From NCBI RefSeq assembly GCF_000429665.1, contig NZ_AUCH01000002.1:62001-126000 (forward strand): DNA of 64,000 bases, in the 5' to 3' direction. Both the position numbers and the translations under genes were made by a program. Positions 50,657 through 59,493 of the stretch are shown here, piece after piece. The stretch comes from Azovibrio restrictus DSM 23866. Lineage in GTDB: Bacteria; Pseudomonadota; Gammaproteobacteria; Burkholderiales; Rhodocyclaceae. Numbering within the stretch: position 1 is the stretch's first letter; every line of letters starts with the position of its first letter. The notes below the pieces were generated by a model, which had not been told where the DNA came from, did not search any database, and saw only the letters and a list, made by a program, of their open reading frames with translations.

Positions 50657-50737
50657 TTAAGTACTCCAGTATTTTAGAACGAATATCCCGCCGACGATCA
50701 GTGCTATTCCCCAGAAATTTGACTCCCACCGACTCAT
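50657..50737 (-). CDS. Possible 26-residue hydrophobic peptide
   Basis: A short frame encoding MSRWESNFWGIALIVGGIFVLKYWST, a polar head and one TM helix. Its only support is hydrophobicity and an AGAG stretch about 10 bases upstream. A longer in-frame ORF exists upstream, but its residues are not protein-like. Could be chance. Confidence 0.25.
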   Translation of the reverse strand: MSRWESNFWGIALIVGGIFVLKYWST

Positions 50738-50822
50738 CGGTGTTGTCTCTTTGGAGCTGAATATAGCACACCCCTTGAAGAGGTAAAATATCCCAAGAGT
50801 GGGGCGGCTTTTTTGAGGTGCT

Positions 50823-51386
50823 CTAAAAAATAGCTGGCACTTTCTCACTCCTGAGCAATATTTTCGAGATATTTTTCCGCAGCCCTTCAATGAAACTCAC
50901 CACCACTGTGGTTTCACGGCTGGTTAATACAGTGGGCAGCAATTCATCTGGAGCAGTACTATCCAACACATCGGCGCCATAGAAAACATTTTCATATGCT
51001 TTTTGTATTGCTCGCCCCTCTCCTCGAGATAGCAAGTCATTTCGGATGCCAAATGTTCGCGCAAAATCCTCCATTACATTCCAACCATTTAATATGGCTC
51101 TACAAGCTTCTTTTGAAAGAGGCTCCCCATTTTTCAAGTGCATAAGATGCCGCCAAAAATCATCAAAGTCGATTACTACCGGTTCCTCAGGAGCGACCGT
51201 CAGTTTCATCTCTTCAGCAAATGATAATAGTTCCTCATGTTTTTCGGTTATCAATAATGCTCGGTCGGGTTTTGACAGAACAAATCGATCCCCAAACTCA
51301 GCACTCGGCTGCCATAACAAATAATATCGAACTCGATTGAAAACAAGACATGATGCATAACAAATTGTGGTTATACTGTTGACCAT
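50823..51386 (-). CDS. Orphan 187-residue protein, possibly immunity-like
   Basis: A real gene by its RBS (GGAGG eight bases before ATG 51386). The N-terminus is hydrophobic (ITTICYASCLVF), then YLLWQPSAEFGDRFVLSKPDRALLIT. The rest is helical and acidic (FDDFWRHLMHLKNGEPLSKEACRAILNGWNVMEDFA), a pattern common in small immunity proteins of polymorphic toxins. No toxin gene is present nearby, and the assignment is speculative. It lies in a run of four same-strand AT-rich genes on the island. Confidence 0.5.
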   Translation of the reverse strand: MVNSITTICYASCLVFNRVRYYLLWQPSAEFGDRFVLSKPDRALLITEKHEELLSFAEEMKLTVAPEEPVVIDFDDFWRHLMHLKNGEPLSKEACRAILNGWNVMEDFARTFGIRNDLLSRGEGRAIQKAYENVFYGADVLDSTAPDELLPTVLTSRETTVVVSFIEGLRKNISKILLRSEKVPAIF

Positions 51387-51411
51387 AAGCGATGCCTCCT
51401 GTAAGCCTTTT

Positions 51412-51582
51412 CTAGTTGACTATACGGCGCCCCTCCTCTTTGGGTAATTCGGGAGCTGAAGCTAAAACCCATGAATTCAAACTTGCTGCCTCTGACAGTT
51501 TTGTTTCCACCAAAAAAATCAAGCCCGCACCAAAAACGATCATGGCAAGGCTGATAAATTTTGATTCTGTTGCATCGCTCAT
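51412..51582 (-). CDS. 56-residue single-TM membrane protein
   Basis: A short ORF with an excellent RBS (GGAGG eight bases before the ATG 51582). The peptide is MSDATESKFI, then a hydrophobic helix (SLAMIVFGAGLIFLV, about residues 11-25) and a soluble tail ending EEGRRIVN. It lies 25 bases upstream of the start of the 187-residue gene and 79 bases from the next ORF stop, so it belongs to the same transcription unit. No homologue is recalled. Confidence 0.6.
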   Translation of the reverse strand: MSDATESKFISLAMIVFGAGLIFLVETKLSEAASLNSWVLASAPELPKEEGRRIVN

Positions 51583-51661
51583 TGATGAACCTCCGCTCTG
51601 CTAGTGGATATCTTGGGCTTGTTCTGTTTCATATCTATGCAGTTCAATGATTCTGTACGGG

Positions 51662-52093
51662 TCATTCCTGGCAACCCAGGTCTTCGCATTGGCGTTTTGC
51701 TTCACCATTCCCATGCTGGGCTGCTGCGCGGAACCAAGCTTTTGCTGTCGTGATGTCTTTAGGGGCTCGCGTGCCATATAGGTAGTCGTTGCCGATATCC
51801 AGCATTTGTTTTCCCGCGTCATGATAATTAAGTTTGCTTAGCCATTTTTTGGCTAGCTCAAAGTCCGGTGCGGTACCTATTCCGTAGGCGTAGATTGCTC
51901 CTAGCATTTCTTGTGCATCGGTGTCTCCTAAATGCGCAGGAATAAAAAGGCAGTTGATGGCAGTTGCCGCGTCCTCTGCCTTGATTGAGCTGCCGCCGCA
52001 ATCAATTAGTGCTTGTCGTGTTATTACCGATATTAAAGATGCCATCAAGGCGAGCAATAAAATAATGGTTGTCCGGATGGTTGTTCTGCTCAC
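51662..52093 (-). CDS. Sel1-repeat-like protein with N-terminal TM
   Basis: A 143-residue protein starting at GTG 52093 (AAGGA before it). An N-terminal TM anchor (about residues 7-25, TTIILLLALMASLISVIT) is followed by a short tandem of helical Sel1-like repeats (AHLGDTDAQEMLGAIYAYGIG, AKAWFRAAAQHGNGEAKRQCEDL). Sel1 repeats form adaptor solenoids. Only about two to three repeats are present. It ends the AT-rich block before the 52.1-52.46 kb spacer. Confidence 0.6.
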   Translation of the reverse strand: MSRTTIRTTIILLLALMASLISVITRQALIDCGGSSIKAEDAATAINCLFIPAHLGDTDAQEMLGAIYAYGIGTAPDFELAKKWLSKLNYHDAGKQMLDIGNDYLYGTRAPKDITTAKAWFRAAAQHGNGEAKRQCEDLGCQE

Positions 52094-52462
52094 GCAATTT
52101 CCTTCAAGTGATTGTTGCCTTATTCGCTGCGCAATAAATTGTCGATGGCTTCCTGTTTCGGCAGCGTAGTTGGATCGTGCTTGTCTGCAATGATGCATCC
52201 CCGGGAATCCGCTCCCGGAACCTTTGCACTCGGACGTCATATTACAGGCAGATCGTGCCTCGATGAACTCCTGGACCTGCGGGAGGCTGGCAACGGCACA
52301 CGGGACGATTTTCGGGAGATGTGAGGGATCGCCAGCTGCGCCAGCCTTTGCGGCATGGATATCAACGATCAACGGGCTCCCTATCGTCCGTTTCAGCCAT
52401 TACCCTGCTGCCGCCAGGCGGGCGAGCCTGTCGGCAGAGGAGGGCTCTTTCCTGGCGGGTTC
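52094..52462. other. Intergenic spacer between island and tamB
   Basis: About 370 bases without a convincing gene on either strand; long frames here have atypical composition. It is the composition switch from AT-rich island to GC-rich core. A ~20-base inverted-repeat or attachment site could not be identified by eye. Confidence 0.5.
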
Positions 52463-55400
52463 TCAGTCTGCCCTGGCCTCTGGCCGGGGTGTTCGATCCG
52501 TGCCCCCGAAGCGGAAGTTGTAGAACAGGTCGATGGCGTTGTCGGTGCCGGCCTGGCCTACCAGGGAGAGGCGGCGGCCCAGGGCCAGGGTGAGTTTGAC
52601 CACGCTCTCGGTGCCCGCCAGGGATTGTTCGTAGGACAGGGTGAGGCCGCTGCCCAGGCGGGTGCCGACCCGGAGCACCTGGCCCGTGGCGGTGCCGTCG
52701 CTGCTGCTGGAGCCGAAGCCGGCGCTGCTGGCCACCTGGCTGGTGGCGGCTGGGCCGTTGCTGCCCCGGGCCAGGCTGACATTGACTCCCAGGGCCTTCT
52801 GCAGCTCGGCCAGGATGCTGCCGGGGCCCCGCTCCTGGCCGCCCAGGATGGCGTTGGCGGCGGTCAGCAGGGTGCCGTAATCGGTGCCGCTGCGCTGCTC
52901 CGGCGCTTCTCCCAGGACCAGCCAGGAGAGCTTTTCCGCGTCCGGTACGTTGGGGGTGGAGACCAGCTTGATCACCGGCTTCCGGGCCGTGCCGGTGATG
53001 CTTACCCCGGCTTCCACCGCCTGGTTGCGGCGCATGGCGCGGATGTTCAAGCCCGGGTTCTGCACCAGGCCGTTGAAGCTGAGGATGCCCTGGTCGATGT
53101 CCAGCTGCTGGCCGTAGGCGTCGAAACGGCCGTCCACGGTGCGGATGGTGCCCGTGGCCCGGGGCGGTTCCTGACCCTTGCCCTGGAGCCGCAGGGCGCC
53201 GCGCAGCCGGCTCTTGACCCCGGCCCCGGCGAAGTGGAAGGCCCGGCCCAGGTCCACGCTCAGGTCCAGGCTGGTGTTGAAGCTGCGGGGCACCGGGGCC
53301 GGGGCGGAGGCGCGCCGCACCACCACATCGTCGGAAAGCTGGGGTGCCCCCGCGTCGGCCAGCTGCCAGTAGGCGCCGTCCACCTGCAGTTGGGCTCCGG
53401 CTTCCAGGGCCTGTCCCGTCAGGCGCAGCTGGCCCTGGCCCGAGAGGGCCACCCACTGATCGGGCTTTTGCACCACCCCCAGGCGTTCCAACCGGAATTC
53501 CAGCTCTCCCCCGGTGTCGCCGCCGAAGCGCAGCTGGCCTTGGCCGGTGATCCGGCCCGGGCGGGCGCTGATGGCTTCCAGGGCCTGCTGCTGGTCCCGG
53601 TCCAGGGCCCGGGGCAGGGGGCCGTGGGGGCTGGCGAAGGCGAATTGTTCCAGGCGCAGCTGTTGTTCATCGAAGACCAGGTGCAGCTGGCCGGATTCCA
53701 GCCGCAGGCCCTGGTCCAGGGCACGCAGGTGCAGGGCCTCGCCGCGCAAGCTGCCCTGCAGGCGCGGCTGCCGGGGCGTGCCGGCCAGGGTGGCGGCGGC
53801 CTCCAGCCGGCCGCCCAGCTGGAAGGCCGGCCCCAGGAGCGGGGAGAGCCAAGCTAGGTCGGCCATGCGGGCGTCCACCCGGCCGCTCCAGGGGCCGCCC
53901 AGGGGGTCCGTGGCGGCGAGCCGGGCGCTGGCCTGCAGCTGGCCCAGGCGTTCTCCGCTGGCCTGGAGCTCCAGCCGGGGCTGGCCTTCCAGGTTCAGGC
54001 CCAGCTGCAGCCGGCTGAGGCCCAGGGCGGTGCCGGGGCCGGCGCCCAGCTGCAGGTCCCCGTCCCTGCGGCTCAGGCGCAGGCTGCCCTGGGGCTTGCC
54101 GCCCAGGGCCAGGTCCCATTCCCCGTCCAGGCGCAGGCTGGTCCGGGCTGGCGGCGGCAGGACTCGGGCCAGGAGCGAGCCCAGGGGCAGGGCCTGGAGC
54201 TGGCCGGCGCTCTGCCAGCGCTGGCCCTGGCGCTCCAGGCGGGTGAGCCGGGCCTGCCAGGCGGCGCCTTCGAGCTGGCCGTTCAAGAGTGCCGGGCCGA
54301 GGCTGAAGCGGCCGGGGCCCAGGCTCAGGGGGGCGGGGGCCGCGAGCTGCGCCAGAGGCGGCTGGCCCGCTGGAGTGAGACGGAGCTGTTCCAGCTGGCC
54401 CTGCCAGCTGGTTTCCTTGAGGTTTTCCCTGAAGCTGCCGCTCGCCGCGGCCTGGAGCCTGGCTGCGCTGAGCGGGGATTTACCTTCCAGTTGCAGGTCC
54501 GCCGCCAGCTCCAGCCGGTGCTGGCGGCGTTGGCCGCTCAGGTTCAGCTGCAGCTGGCGCAGACGCCCCTGGGGGCTCTCCAGGCTGTCGAGCTGCAGCC
54601 GGGCTTCGAAGGGATCGCCGGGCTGGCTGCCCAGGCGGGTTTCCAGACTCAGTTCCCGGGTCTGCAGGCCTCCGGGCAGGGTGAGCCGGTGGCTGCGGGC
54701 GCTGCCGTTTGCCAGGGGGGCGGCGAGGGCGCCGCTCAGTTGCAGCCGGGCTTGCAGGTCGCCGCCCAGTTGCCCGGGTAGCCCCAGACTGTCCAGGCGG
54801 GGGGCCAGGATGTCCAGCTGCAGCCGGTCTTCCCGCCGGCCCAGGTCGCCCCGGGCGGTGGCCCGGTTGGGGCCGGCCGCCAACTGCAGGTCCACGCCCT
54901 GGAGCCGCTCCCCGGCCAGTTCCAGGCGGCCCTGGCCGCTGCAGGCCTGGCCCGCCAGGCGGCTGTTCTGGAGCTGGAATTCCAGGGCCAGCCGGCTTTC
55001 TGCCCAGCTCGGGGCCAGCTGCATGCGGCTCGCGAAACTGCCTTCCAGGCGGCCCCGGGGCCAGGCGGCGGACAGCCGGGCCGGGTCCAGCCCTGCCAGC
55101 TGGCCGCTCAGGCTGAGGGTGCGCTCCTGTTCCGGAGGCTTGCCCAGGTCCAGGGCGAGCTGGCCCCGGTAGCTGCCCTGGCCGGGGAAGCGGACTTCCA
55201 GGTCCTGCAGCGCCAGTTGCCGGCCCTGCCAGTGGAAGCCGGCGCGCAGGCTGCTCAGGGGCAGGCCCTGGCGGTCCAGGCCGGCGGGCTGCTGGTTTTC
55301 CAGGCGGATTTCGCCGCCCAGGGCGAGCTCTGCGCCGTTCCCCTGCCGGGGTTGCAGGTCCGCCTCCAGGTCCAGGCGGGCTTGAGGCGCGCCGGCCTGC

Positions 55401-56218
55401 CAGCGGGCCGGGTCCAGGCCCCGGAGGCTGAGCTTGAGGCGCTCCAGGGGCTGGGGGGCAAAGGGGGTGAGCAGGGCTTCCAGCCGGCCGGTTTGCAGTT
55501 CTTTGCCGTCGGCCTGGAGTTCGCCCTGGAGGGGCAGCCGGGCCAGGGGGCCGGCCGCAGTCAGGGTGAGCCCCAGGGGATGTTCCGCCAGCTGGCCCGT
55601 GAGCCGGGCCTGGGCCTGGAGTTGCATGGGCGCCTGGCCTTCCAGCTGGCCCGAGGCGCTGAGGGCCAGGCTGCCCGCCTGGAATTCCAGCTGCGCCAGA
55701 TGGTGTTGCTGGCCGTCGCTTTCCAGCCGGGCCTCCAGGGCGGTGATCAGGGGTGTTTCGTCTTCGCCCAGGTACAGGGCGCCCAGTTCCAGGCTATCTA
55801 CCTGCAGGCCCAGGGGCAGTGTGAGCTGTTCCGGCGGTGGCGCATTGCTGGCGGGGCCCGGGGTCAGCCGCAGGGCGCCCAGGCCCAGGCGCTGGATTTG
55901 GACCTGGCCGGCCAGCAGGGCCTCCGGGCGCCAGTCCAGTTCCAGTGCTTGCAGCTGGACCTGGTCCTGACCGTGCCAGCGCAGCTGCTCCAGCTGCAGG
56001 GGACCCCGGAGCCGCCCCCGGGCGCCCTCAACCTGCAGCTGCCCGCCGCTCAGCTGGCTGGCGGCGCCCAGGGCCGCCTGCAAGCCGCTTTCCGTGCCCA
56101 GCAGCCAGGCGCCGCCGCCGGCCAGGGCCAGGCTGCCCAAACCCAGGGCGGCGGCCAGCCGGGGCAGGAGGCGGCGCTTCTGGGGCGGGGTGGGGGGAGC
56201 GTTGGGGGTCTGGTCCAT
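52463..56218 (-). CDS. tamB: Translocation and assembly module protein TamB
   Basis: A 1251-residue inner-membrane protein. Residues 17-40 are the TM anchor, followed by a very long beta-helical AsmA/TamB-like region rich in short beta repeats with Leu/Gln/Gly (hundreds of residues) and a C-terminal DUF490 domain (about the last 300 residues; ending in the variable LSYEQSLAGTESVVKLTLALGRRLSLVGQAGTD and a barrel-type final strand). TamB lines up with TamA to bridge the periplasm for lipid or autotransporter traffic. It follows tamA by 9 bases on the same strand. Confidence 0.9.
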   Translation of the reverse strand: MDQTPNAPPTPPQKRRLLPRLAAALGLGSLALAGGGAWLLGTESGLQAALGAASQLSGGQLQVEGARGRLRGPLQLEQLRWHGQDQVQLQALELDWRPEALLAGQVQIQRLGLGALRLTPGPASNAPPPEQLTLPLGLQVDSLELGALYLGEDETPLITALEARLESDGQQHHLAQLEFQAGSLALSASGQLEGQAPMQLQAQARLTGQLAEHPLGLTLTAAGPLARLPLQGELQADGKELQTGRLEALLTPFAPQPLERLKLSLRGLDPARWQAGAPQARLDLEADLQPRQGNGAELALGGEIRLENQQPAGLDRQGLPLSSLRAGFHWQGRQLALQDLEVRFPGQGSYRGQLALDLGKPPEQERTLSLSGQLAGLDPARLSAAWPRGRLEGSFASRMQLAPSWAESRLALEFQLQNSRLAGQACSGQGRLELAGERLQGVDLQLAAGPNRATARGDLGRREDRLQLDILAPRLDSLGLPGQLGGDLQARLQLSGALAAPLANGSARSHRLTLPGGLQTRELSLETRLGSQPGDPFEARLQLDSLESPQGRLRQLQLNLSGQRRQHRLELAADLQLEGKSPLSAARLQAAASGSFRENLKETSWQGQLEQLRLTPAGQPPLAQLAAPAPLSLGPGRFSLGPALLNGQLEGAAWQARLTRLERQGQRWQSAGQLQALPLGSLLARVLPPPARTSLRLDGEWDLALGGKPQGSLRLSRRDGDLQLGAGPGTALGLSRLQLGLNLEGQPRLELQASGERLGQLQASARLAATDPLGGPWSGRVDARMADLAWLSPLLGPAFQLGGRLEAAATLAGTPRQPRLQGSLRGEALHLRALDQGLRLESGQLHLVFDEQQLRLEQFAFASPHGPLPRALDRDQQQALEAISARPGRITGQGQLRFGGDTGGELEFRLERLGVVQKPDQWVALSGQGQLRLTGQALEAGAQLQVDGAYWQLADAGAPQLSDDVVVRRASAPAPVPRSFNTSLDLSVDLGRAFHFAGAGVKSRLRGALRLQGKGQEPPRATGTIRTVDGRFDAYGQQLDIDQGILSFNGLVQNPGLNIRAMRRNQAVEAGVSITGTARKPVIKLVSTPNVPDAEKLSWLVLGEAPEQRSGTDYGTLLTAANAILGGQERGPGSILAELQKALGVNVSLARGSNGPAATSQVASSAGFGSSSSDGTATGQVLRVGTRLGSGLTLSYEQSLAGTESVVKLTLALGRRLSLVGQAGTDNAIDLFYNFRFGGTDRTPRPEARAD

Positions 56219-56227
56219 GGGCGTGCT

Positions 56228-57928
56228 TCAGAAGGGAATGGCCAGGGCGAAGTGCAGGTGCCAGTCTTCCCCGTAGGCCAGGTCCACTCCCAGGGGGCCG
56301 GCGGGGCTCTTCCAGCGGGCTCCCAGGCCGTAGCCGACCTTGAGCTTGAAGGTTTCCTTGTCGTCCCCGGCGTTGCCGGCATCCACGAAAGCGGCGATGC
56401 CCCAGGGGCTGTCGGCCAGCCAGTGGGTGAATTCGCCGCTCACGGTGAGCAGGTAGCGTCCCCCCAGGGTGGTTTCCCCCTCCTGAACCCCCAGGCTCTG
56501 GTAGGAGTAGCCGCGCACGGAGCCCGTGCCCCCGGCCCGGAACAGGAAGTTCTGGGGAATGCCCTGGCGGGAGTCGGCCAGGACGATCCCCCCTTCCGCC
56601 CGCAGGTTCAGGGTGTTGCGGGGCCCCAGGGCGAAGGCCTGCTGATGGCGGCCGTAGAGACGCACGAAGTTCTGGTCGGACACGGGCTTGATGGAGCCGC
56701 CCAGCTGGATCTGGCTGGCATAGCCCTGGCTCAGGTCGCTCTGGCCCCGGAACGGGGTCCAGGTCCAGCTGCCGTTCATGGTCAGGGCCCGGGTGCGGCG
56801 GCTGTCCTGGTCCTTGGGGGTCTGCTTTTCGGCGATGTAGCCCAGGCTCAGGGTCATGTCGATGCTACCCCGCTGGTGGCTGCGGCTCAGTCCCAGGGAC
56901 TGGGTCTGCAGCTTCAGGTTCTGGATGTCCGAATTCTCGAACAGCACCCCGAAGGCATGCTGGTACTGGTCCCGGGTAGGCGGCAGGAAGATGTCGGCGT
57001 AGAGGGACTGCTTCAGCTGCTCCAGGCGCAGGCCGCTGTGCAGCTGCCAGGCCCGGCGGAACAGGTCGGCGCTGCGGTAGTTGAGCTCCACCCGGGCGCC
57101 GGTGTTGGAACTGGCCCCGACCCCCAGGCCCAGCTGGTGCGGTGCCTGCTCCCGCAGTTGCACCCGCACCGGGGCCACCAGGCTGCCTTCCGGCCCGGGT
57201 TCCAGGGCTTCCTGGTCCAGGCTGACGAACACGGAGCCGAAATAGGGGGTGTTCTCCAGGCGGCTCTGCAGGCCCAGGAGCCGGCCTTCCTCGTAGTGTT
57301 CGCCGGGTTCCACCTGGGTGTTGTAGCGCGCCACCAGCTCCGGGGAATAGCGCAGCAGGCCGTCGATCTTCAGCTCCCCGAAGCGGTAGGGCGGACCGCT
57401 ATGGACGGTGACTTCCAGGCGCACCTGCTGTCGGTCCGCGTCCACCTGGGCCGCGCTGTGGGTCAGGCGGGCGGCGGGGAAATCCCGCTCCAGCAGGTCC
57501 AGCAGCAGCTGTTCCTTGGCCTGGCTCCAGTCCGCCTGGCGAAAAGGCTGGCCCGCCTTCAGGGACCAGGCCTGCTGCAAGGCCTGGCGGCGGGCTTCGG
57601 GCACCGGGCCGTCCAGGGTCAGCTGCACCGTCTCCACCAGGCTGCGGGGCCCCGGCTCCACCTCCAGGACGAGCTGGTCCAGGGATGCTCCCGCCAGGTT
57701 CAGGCGGGCATCGAAATAGCCCTCGGTGGCCAGCAGCTCGCCCCCCTCCCGGCTCAGGCGGCTTTCCAGGGCCTGGCGCTCCACCTCATCCCGGGGCTCC
57801 TCCAGCTTCAGGTAGCGCTGCAGCAGGGCATCCAGGGGCGCCGGGGCGGCGATGCGCGGGGGCGCCGCCTGGGTCGGCAGGCTGAGGACCAGCAGCAGGG
57901 CGAGCGGGACAAGACGGGACCGGCGCAT
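56228..57928 (-). CDS. tamA: Translocation and assembly module protein TamA (Omp85 family)
   Basis: A 566-residue outer-membrane protein. A signal peptide (residues 1-21) precedes three POTRA-like domains (about 25-255). A C-terminal 16-strand Omp85 barrel contains the L6 motif FRAGGTGSVRGYSYQSLG (VRGY) and closes with LAYGEDWHLHFALAIPF. Paired with tamB downstream (9-base gap) in the standard tam operon. Its function is autotransporter assembly and lipid homeostasis in the envelope. Confidence 0.93.
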   Translation of the reverse strand: MRRSRLVPLALLLVLSLPTQAAPPRIAAPAPLDALLQRYLKLEEPRDEVERQALESRLSREGGELLATEGYFDARLNLAGASLDQLVLEVEPGPRSLVETVQLTLDGPVPEARRQALQQAWSLKAGQPFRQADWSQAKEQLLLDLLERDFPAARLTHSAAQVDADRQQVRLEVTVHSGPPYRFGELKIDGLLRYSPELVARYNTQVEPGEHYEEGRLLGLQSRLENTPYFGSVFVSLDQEALEPGPEGSLVAPVRVQLREQAPHQLGLGVGASSNTGARVELNYRSADLFRRAWQLHSGLRLEQLKQSLYADIFLPPTRDQYQHAFGVLFENSDIQNLKLQTQSLGLSRSHQRGSIDMTLSLGYIAEKQTPKDQDSRRTRALTMNGSWTWTPFRGQSDLSQGYASQIQLGGSIKPVSDQNFVRLYGRHQQAFALGPRNTLNLRAEGGIVLADSRQGIPQNFLFRAGGTGSVRGYSYQSLGVQEGETTLGGRYLLTVSGEFTHWLADSPWGIAAFVDAGNAGDDKETFKLKVGYGLGARWKSPAGPLGVDLAYGEDWHLHFALAIPF

Positions 57929-57982
57929 GGGGCCGATTGTAGCCGCAGCCCCGGGGCGGCTGTGTGCGCGAGCGTGACGGGG

Positions 57983-58168
57983 TCAGGCCCCGGGGCGGGG
58001 CGGCTTGGGCTGGAAGGCGAGGCAGGGGGCGCCGCTGGCTTCCAGCACGTCCAGGGCCGGCTGGCGCCGGCTCTTGAAATCCATGGCGCGGCAGCCGTAG
58101 GGAAAACTCACATCGTGGGTGATGTAGTAATGGATGCAGTCCCGGCAGTTGGGGCTTGATTCCGGCAT
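57983..58168 (-). CDS. Conserved small Cys-rich protein, possibly zinc-binding
   Basis: A 61-residue protein with four Cys (about residues 8, 11, 26 and 49; CRDCIHYYITHDVSFPYGC and SGAPCLAF). The spacing C-x2-C-x14-C-x22-C is suggestive of a small metal-binding fold found in short uncharacterised bacterial proteins. The Tyr/Phe-rich core FKSRRQPALDVLEASG is conserved-looking. It lies between proQ and tamA on the same strand, with the tamA gene 54 bases downstream. No RBS is obvious. Function unknown. Confidence 0.7.
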   Translation of the reverse strand: MPESSPNCRDCIHYYITHDVSFPYGCRAMDFKSRRQPALDVLEASGAPCLAFQPKPPRPGA

Positions 58169-58193
58169 GGGGAATCCGGCGGGGCCGGGGGAA

Positions 58194-58610
58194 TTACTTG
58201 CGCGAGAACTTCTCGGCCAGGGCCGTCAGCTTCTCGGTCCGGACCCGGGCCGCCTCGGCTTCCTGCTCCGCCTTCTGCTGGGCCCGACGCTCCTCGGCCT
58301 GTTTCTTCAGCCGTTCGCGGATGGTGTCGGAAGCATGCTTGCGGTGTTCCTCGGTGAGCGCCTCAGCCTGGTTGCCATCCAGATCGAAGCGGTGGCTGGC
58401 CTTTTCCGTGGCGCGCAGGTAGCGCATGGAATGGGTGTGCAGGGACAGGGCGATGCGCAGGACCTTCTTCTCGATCTCCGGCATGCGGGCCAGCAGGGCC
58501 TTGTCGATGCCGATGGCCAGGGGCAGGCAATCGCGGAAAACCGGAAACTGCTCCTGCAGGGATTTCAGCAAGGCGCGGGGGCTTTGGGCGGGACTGGCAG
58601 GGGCATTCAT
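58194..58610 (-). CDS. ProQ/FinO-family RNA chaperone
   Basis: A 138-residue protein consisting mainly of the FinO/ProQ RNA-binding domain (about residues 10-110; LLKSLQEQFPVFRDCLPLAIGIDKALLARMPEI, LRIALSLHTHSMRYLRATEKASHRFDLDG). A C-terminal Lys/Glu/Ala-rich helical tail (RERLKKQAEERRAQQKAEQEAEAARV) follows. It lacks the Tudor-like C-terminal domain of E. coli ProQ, so I do not give the symbol. The family binds structured 3' ends of mRNAs and sRNAs. It is upstream of the Cys-rich gene with 25-base spacing. Confidence 0.88.
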   Translation of the reverse strand: MNAPASPAQSPRALLKSLQEQFPVFRDCLPLAIGIDKALLARMPEIEKKVLRIALSLHTHSMRYLRATEKASHRFDLDGNQAEALTEEHRKHASDTIRERLKKQAEERRAQQKAEQEAEAARVRTEKLTALAEKFSRK

Positions 58611-58721
58611 CGGCGGTAGAACGGAAACGGGTATCGGGGCGGGAAGGGTATCACAGAGTTTGTCCAGGGGAGCGGAGGGTGATCAGGAATCTCCGTTGCT
58701 GGAGCGGGAAACGTGGTGTGG

Positions 58722-58741
58722 ATGCCAATGGTAATTGGCAT
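58722..58741. repeat. Perfect 8-base inverted repeat upstream of the ProQ-family gene
   Basis: ATGCCAAT, loop GGTA, ATTGGCAT. It lies 112 bases upstream of the chaperone start and 57 bases after the next gene's stop. There is no T-tract, so it is more an operator or RNA hairpin than a terminator. Confidence 0.4.
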
Positions 58742-58797
58742 TCGATGATTTGGGCCGGCTGATCAGGGCGGCAGTATGGCTTTGCTGCCTTTCGCCC

Positions 58798-59487
58798 CTA
58801 GCGCTGTCGCTTCCCCAGTGCCCTGGCGATTTCCCCGTCGCAGCTGGCGGCGACCCGGGTGTATTCCTCGGGGGTGTCGATGGCCCGCTGGATGGGTTCC
58901 ACCTGGTCCAGCATCAGTTTCACGTAGGGGACCCAGCGTTGTTCCAGTTCCTGGCGCAGCTGCTCGGGGATCTGGTGGGCCGGGCCGCGCCAGGGGCCCT
59001 GGCCGGCAAAGCGGCTTTGCAGGGTGGCCCGGATTTCCGCTTCGATGCGCCGGGCGTGGGCCTGGTAGGCCTCCACGTGGCGCTGTTCGTGGGCGAGGAT
59101 TTCCTTGTGGGCGCAGCTTCCCGGGGGGAATTCCCGGGCCACGTAGATGGTGATGGGGCGGTAGCCGTAGCGCAGGGTGAGCTGGGGGCTGGCGCATTCC
59201 CAGCGGCCGCTGGCGTCCAGGAGCCGTGGCAGTTTCACTTCGTAGCTGACCACGGCCTGCCCCCGGGTCAGGCCCAGTACCAGGTGTCCGGGGCGGCTGG
59301 CCTGAGCGCCCAGTTTCTGCAGGGCTTCCAGGCCGTGGCGGTGGTGGCTGCTGGCCGGCACTTCCAGCCGCTCCAGGGTGACGCTGGCGGGGGGCAGGTC
59401 GGCGCAGGGATCGGCCTGGGCCGCTCCAGCCAGGACGCCCAGGAGCAGGGCGGCGAGGCCGGGGGCGGGCAGGGGGCGGCGGCCCAC
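58798..59487 (-). CDS. Putative secreted HExxH zinc protease-like (DUF922-like) protein
   Basis: A 229-residue exported protein; the start is GTG 59487. Signal peptide residues 1-25 (GLAALLLGVLAGAAQA). The mature part contains AHEQRHVEAYQ (HEQRH), an HExxH zinc motif, within EILAHEQRHVEAYQAHARRIEAEI. This matches the DUF922 type, predicted Zn-dependent proteases. The C-terminus is helical with an Asp/Glu-rich segment. It starts 6 bases after the LivJ-like gene's stop, suggesting one unit. The protease assignment rests on the single motif. Confidence 0.65.
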   Translation of the reverse strand: MGRRPLPAPGLAALLLGVLAGAAQADPCADLPPASVTLERLEVPASSHHRHGLEALQKLGAQASRPGHLVLGLTRGQAVVSYEVKLPRLLDASGRWECASPQLTLRYGYRPITIYVAREFPPGSCAHKEILAHEQRHVEAYQAHARRIEAEIRATLQSRFAGQGPWRGPAHQIPEQLRQELEQRWVPYVKLMLDQVEPIQRAIDTPEEYTRVAASCDGEIARALGKRQR

Positions 59488-59493
59488 GGGGCC

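Noticed and set aside
50583..50771. 62-residue minus-strand frame overlapping the 26-residue hydrophobic peptide
   Set aside because: Strongly basic, no RBS, and in a different frame from the peptide; composition looks random.
53514..55172. Long plus-strand frame opposite tamB
   Set aside because: Ser/Arg/Pro-rich antisense of Leu/Gln-rich tamB; no recognisable domain.
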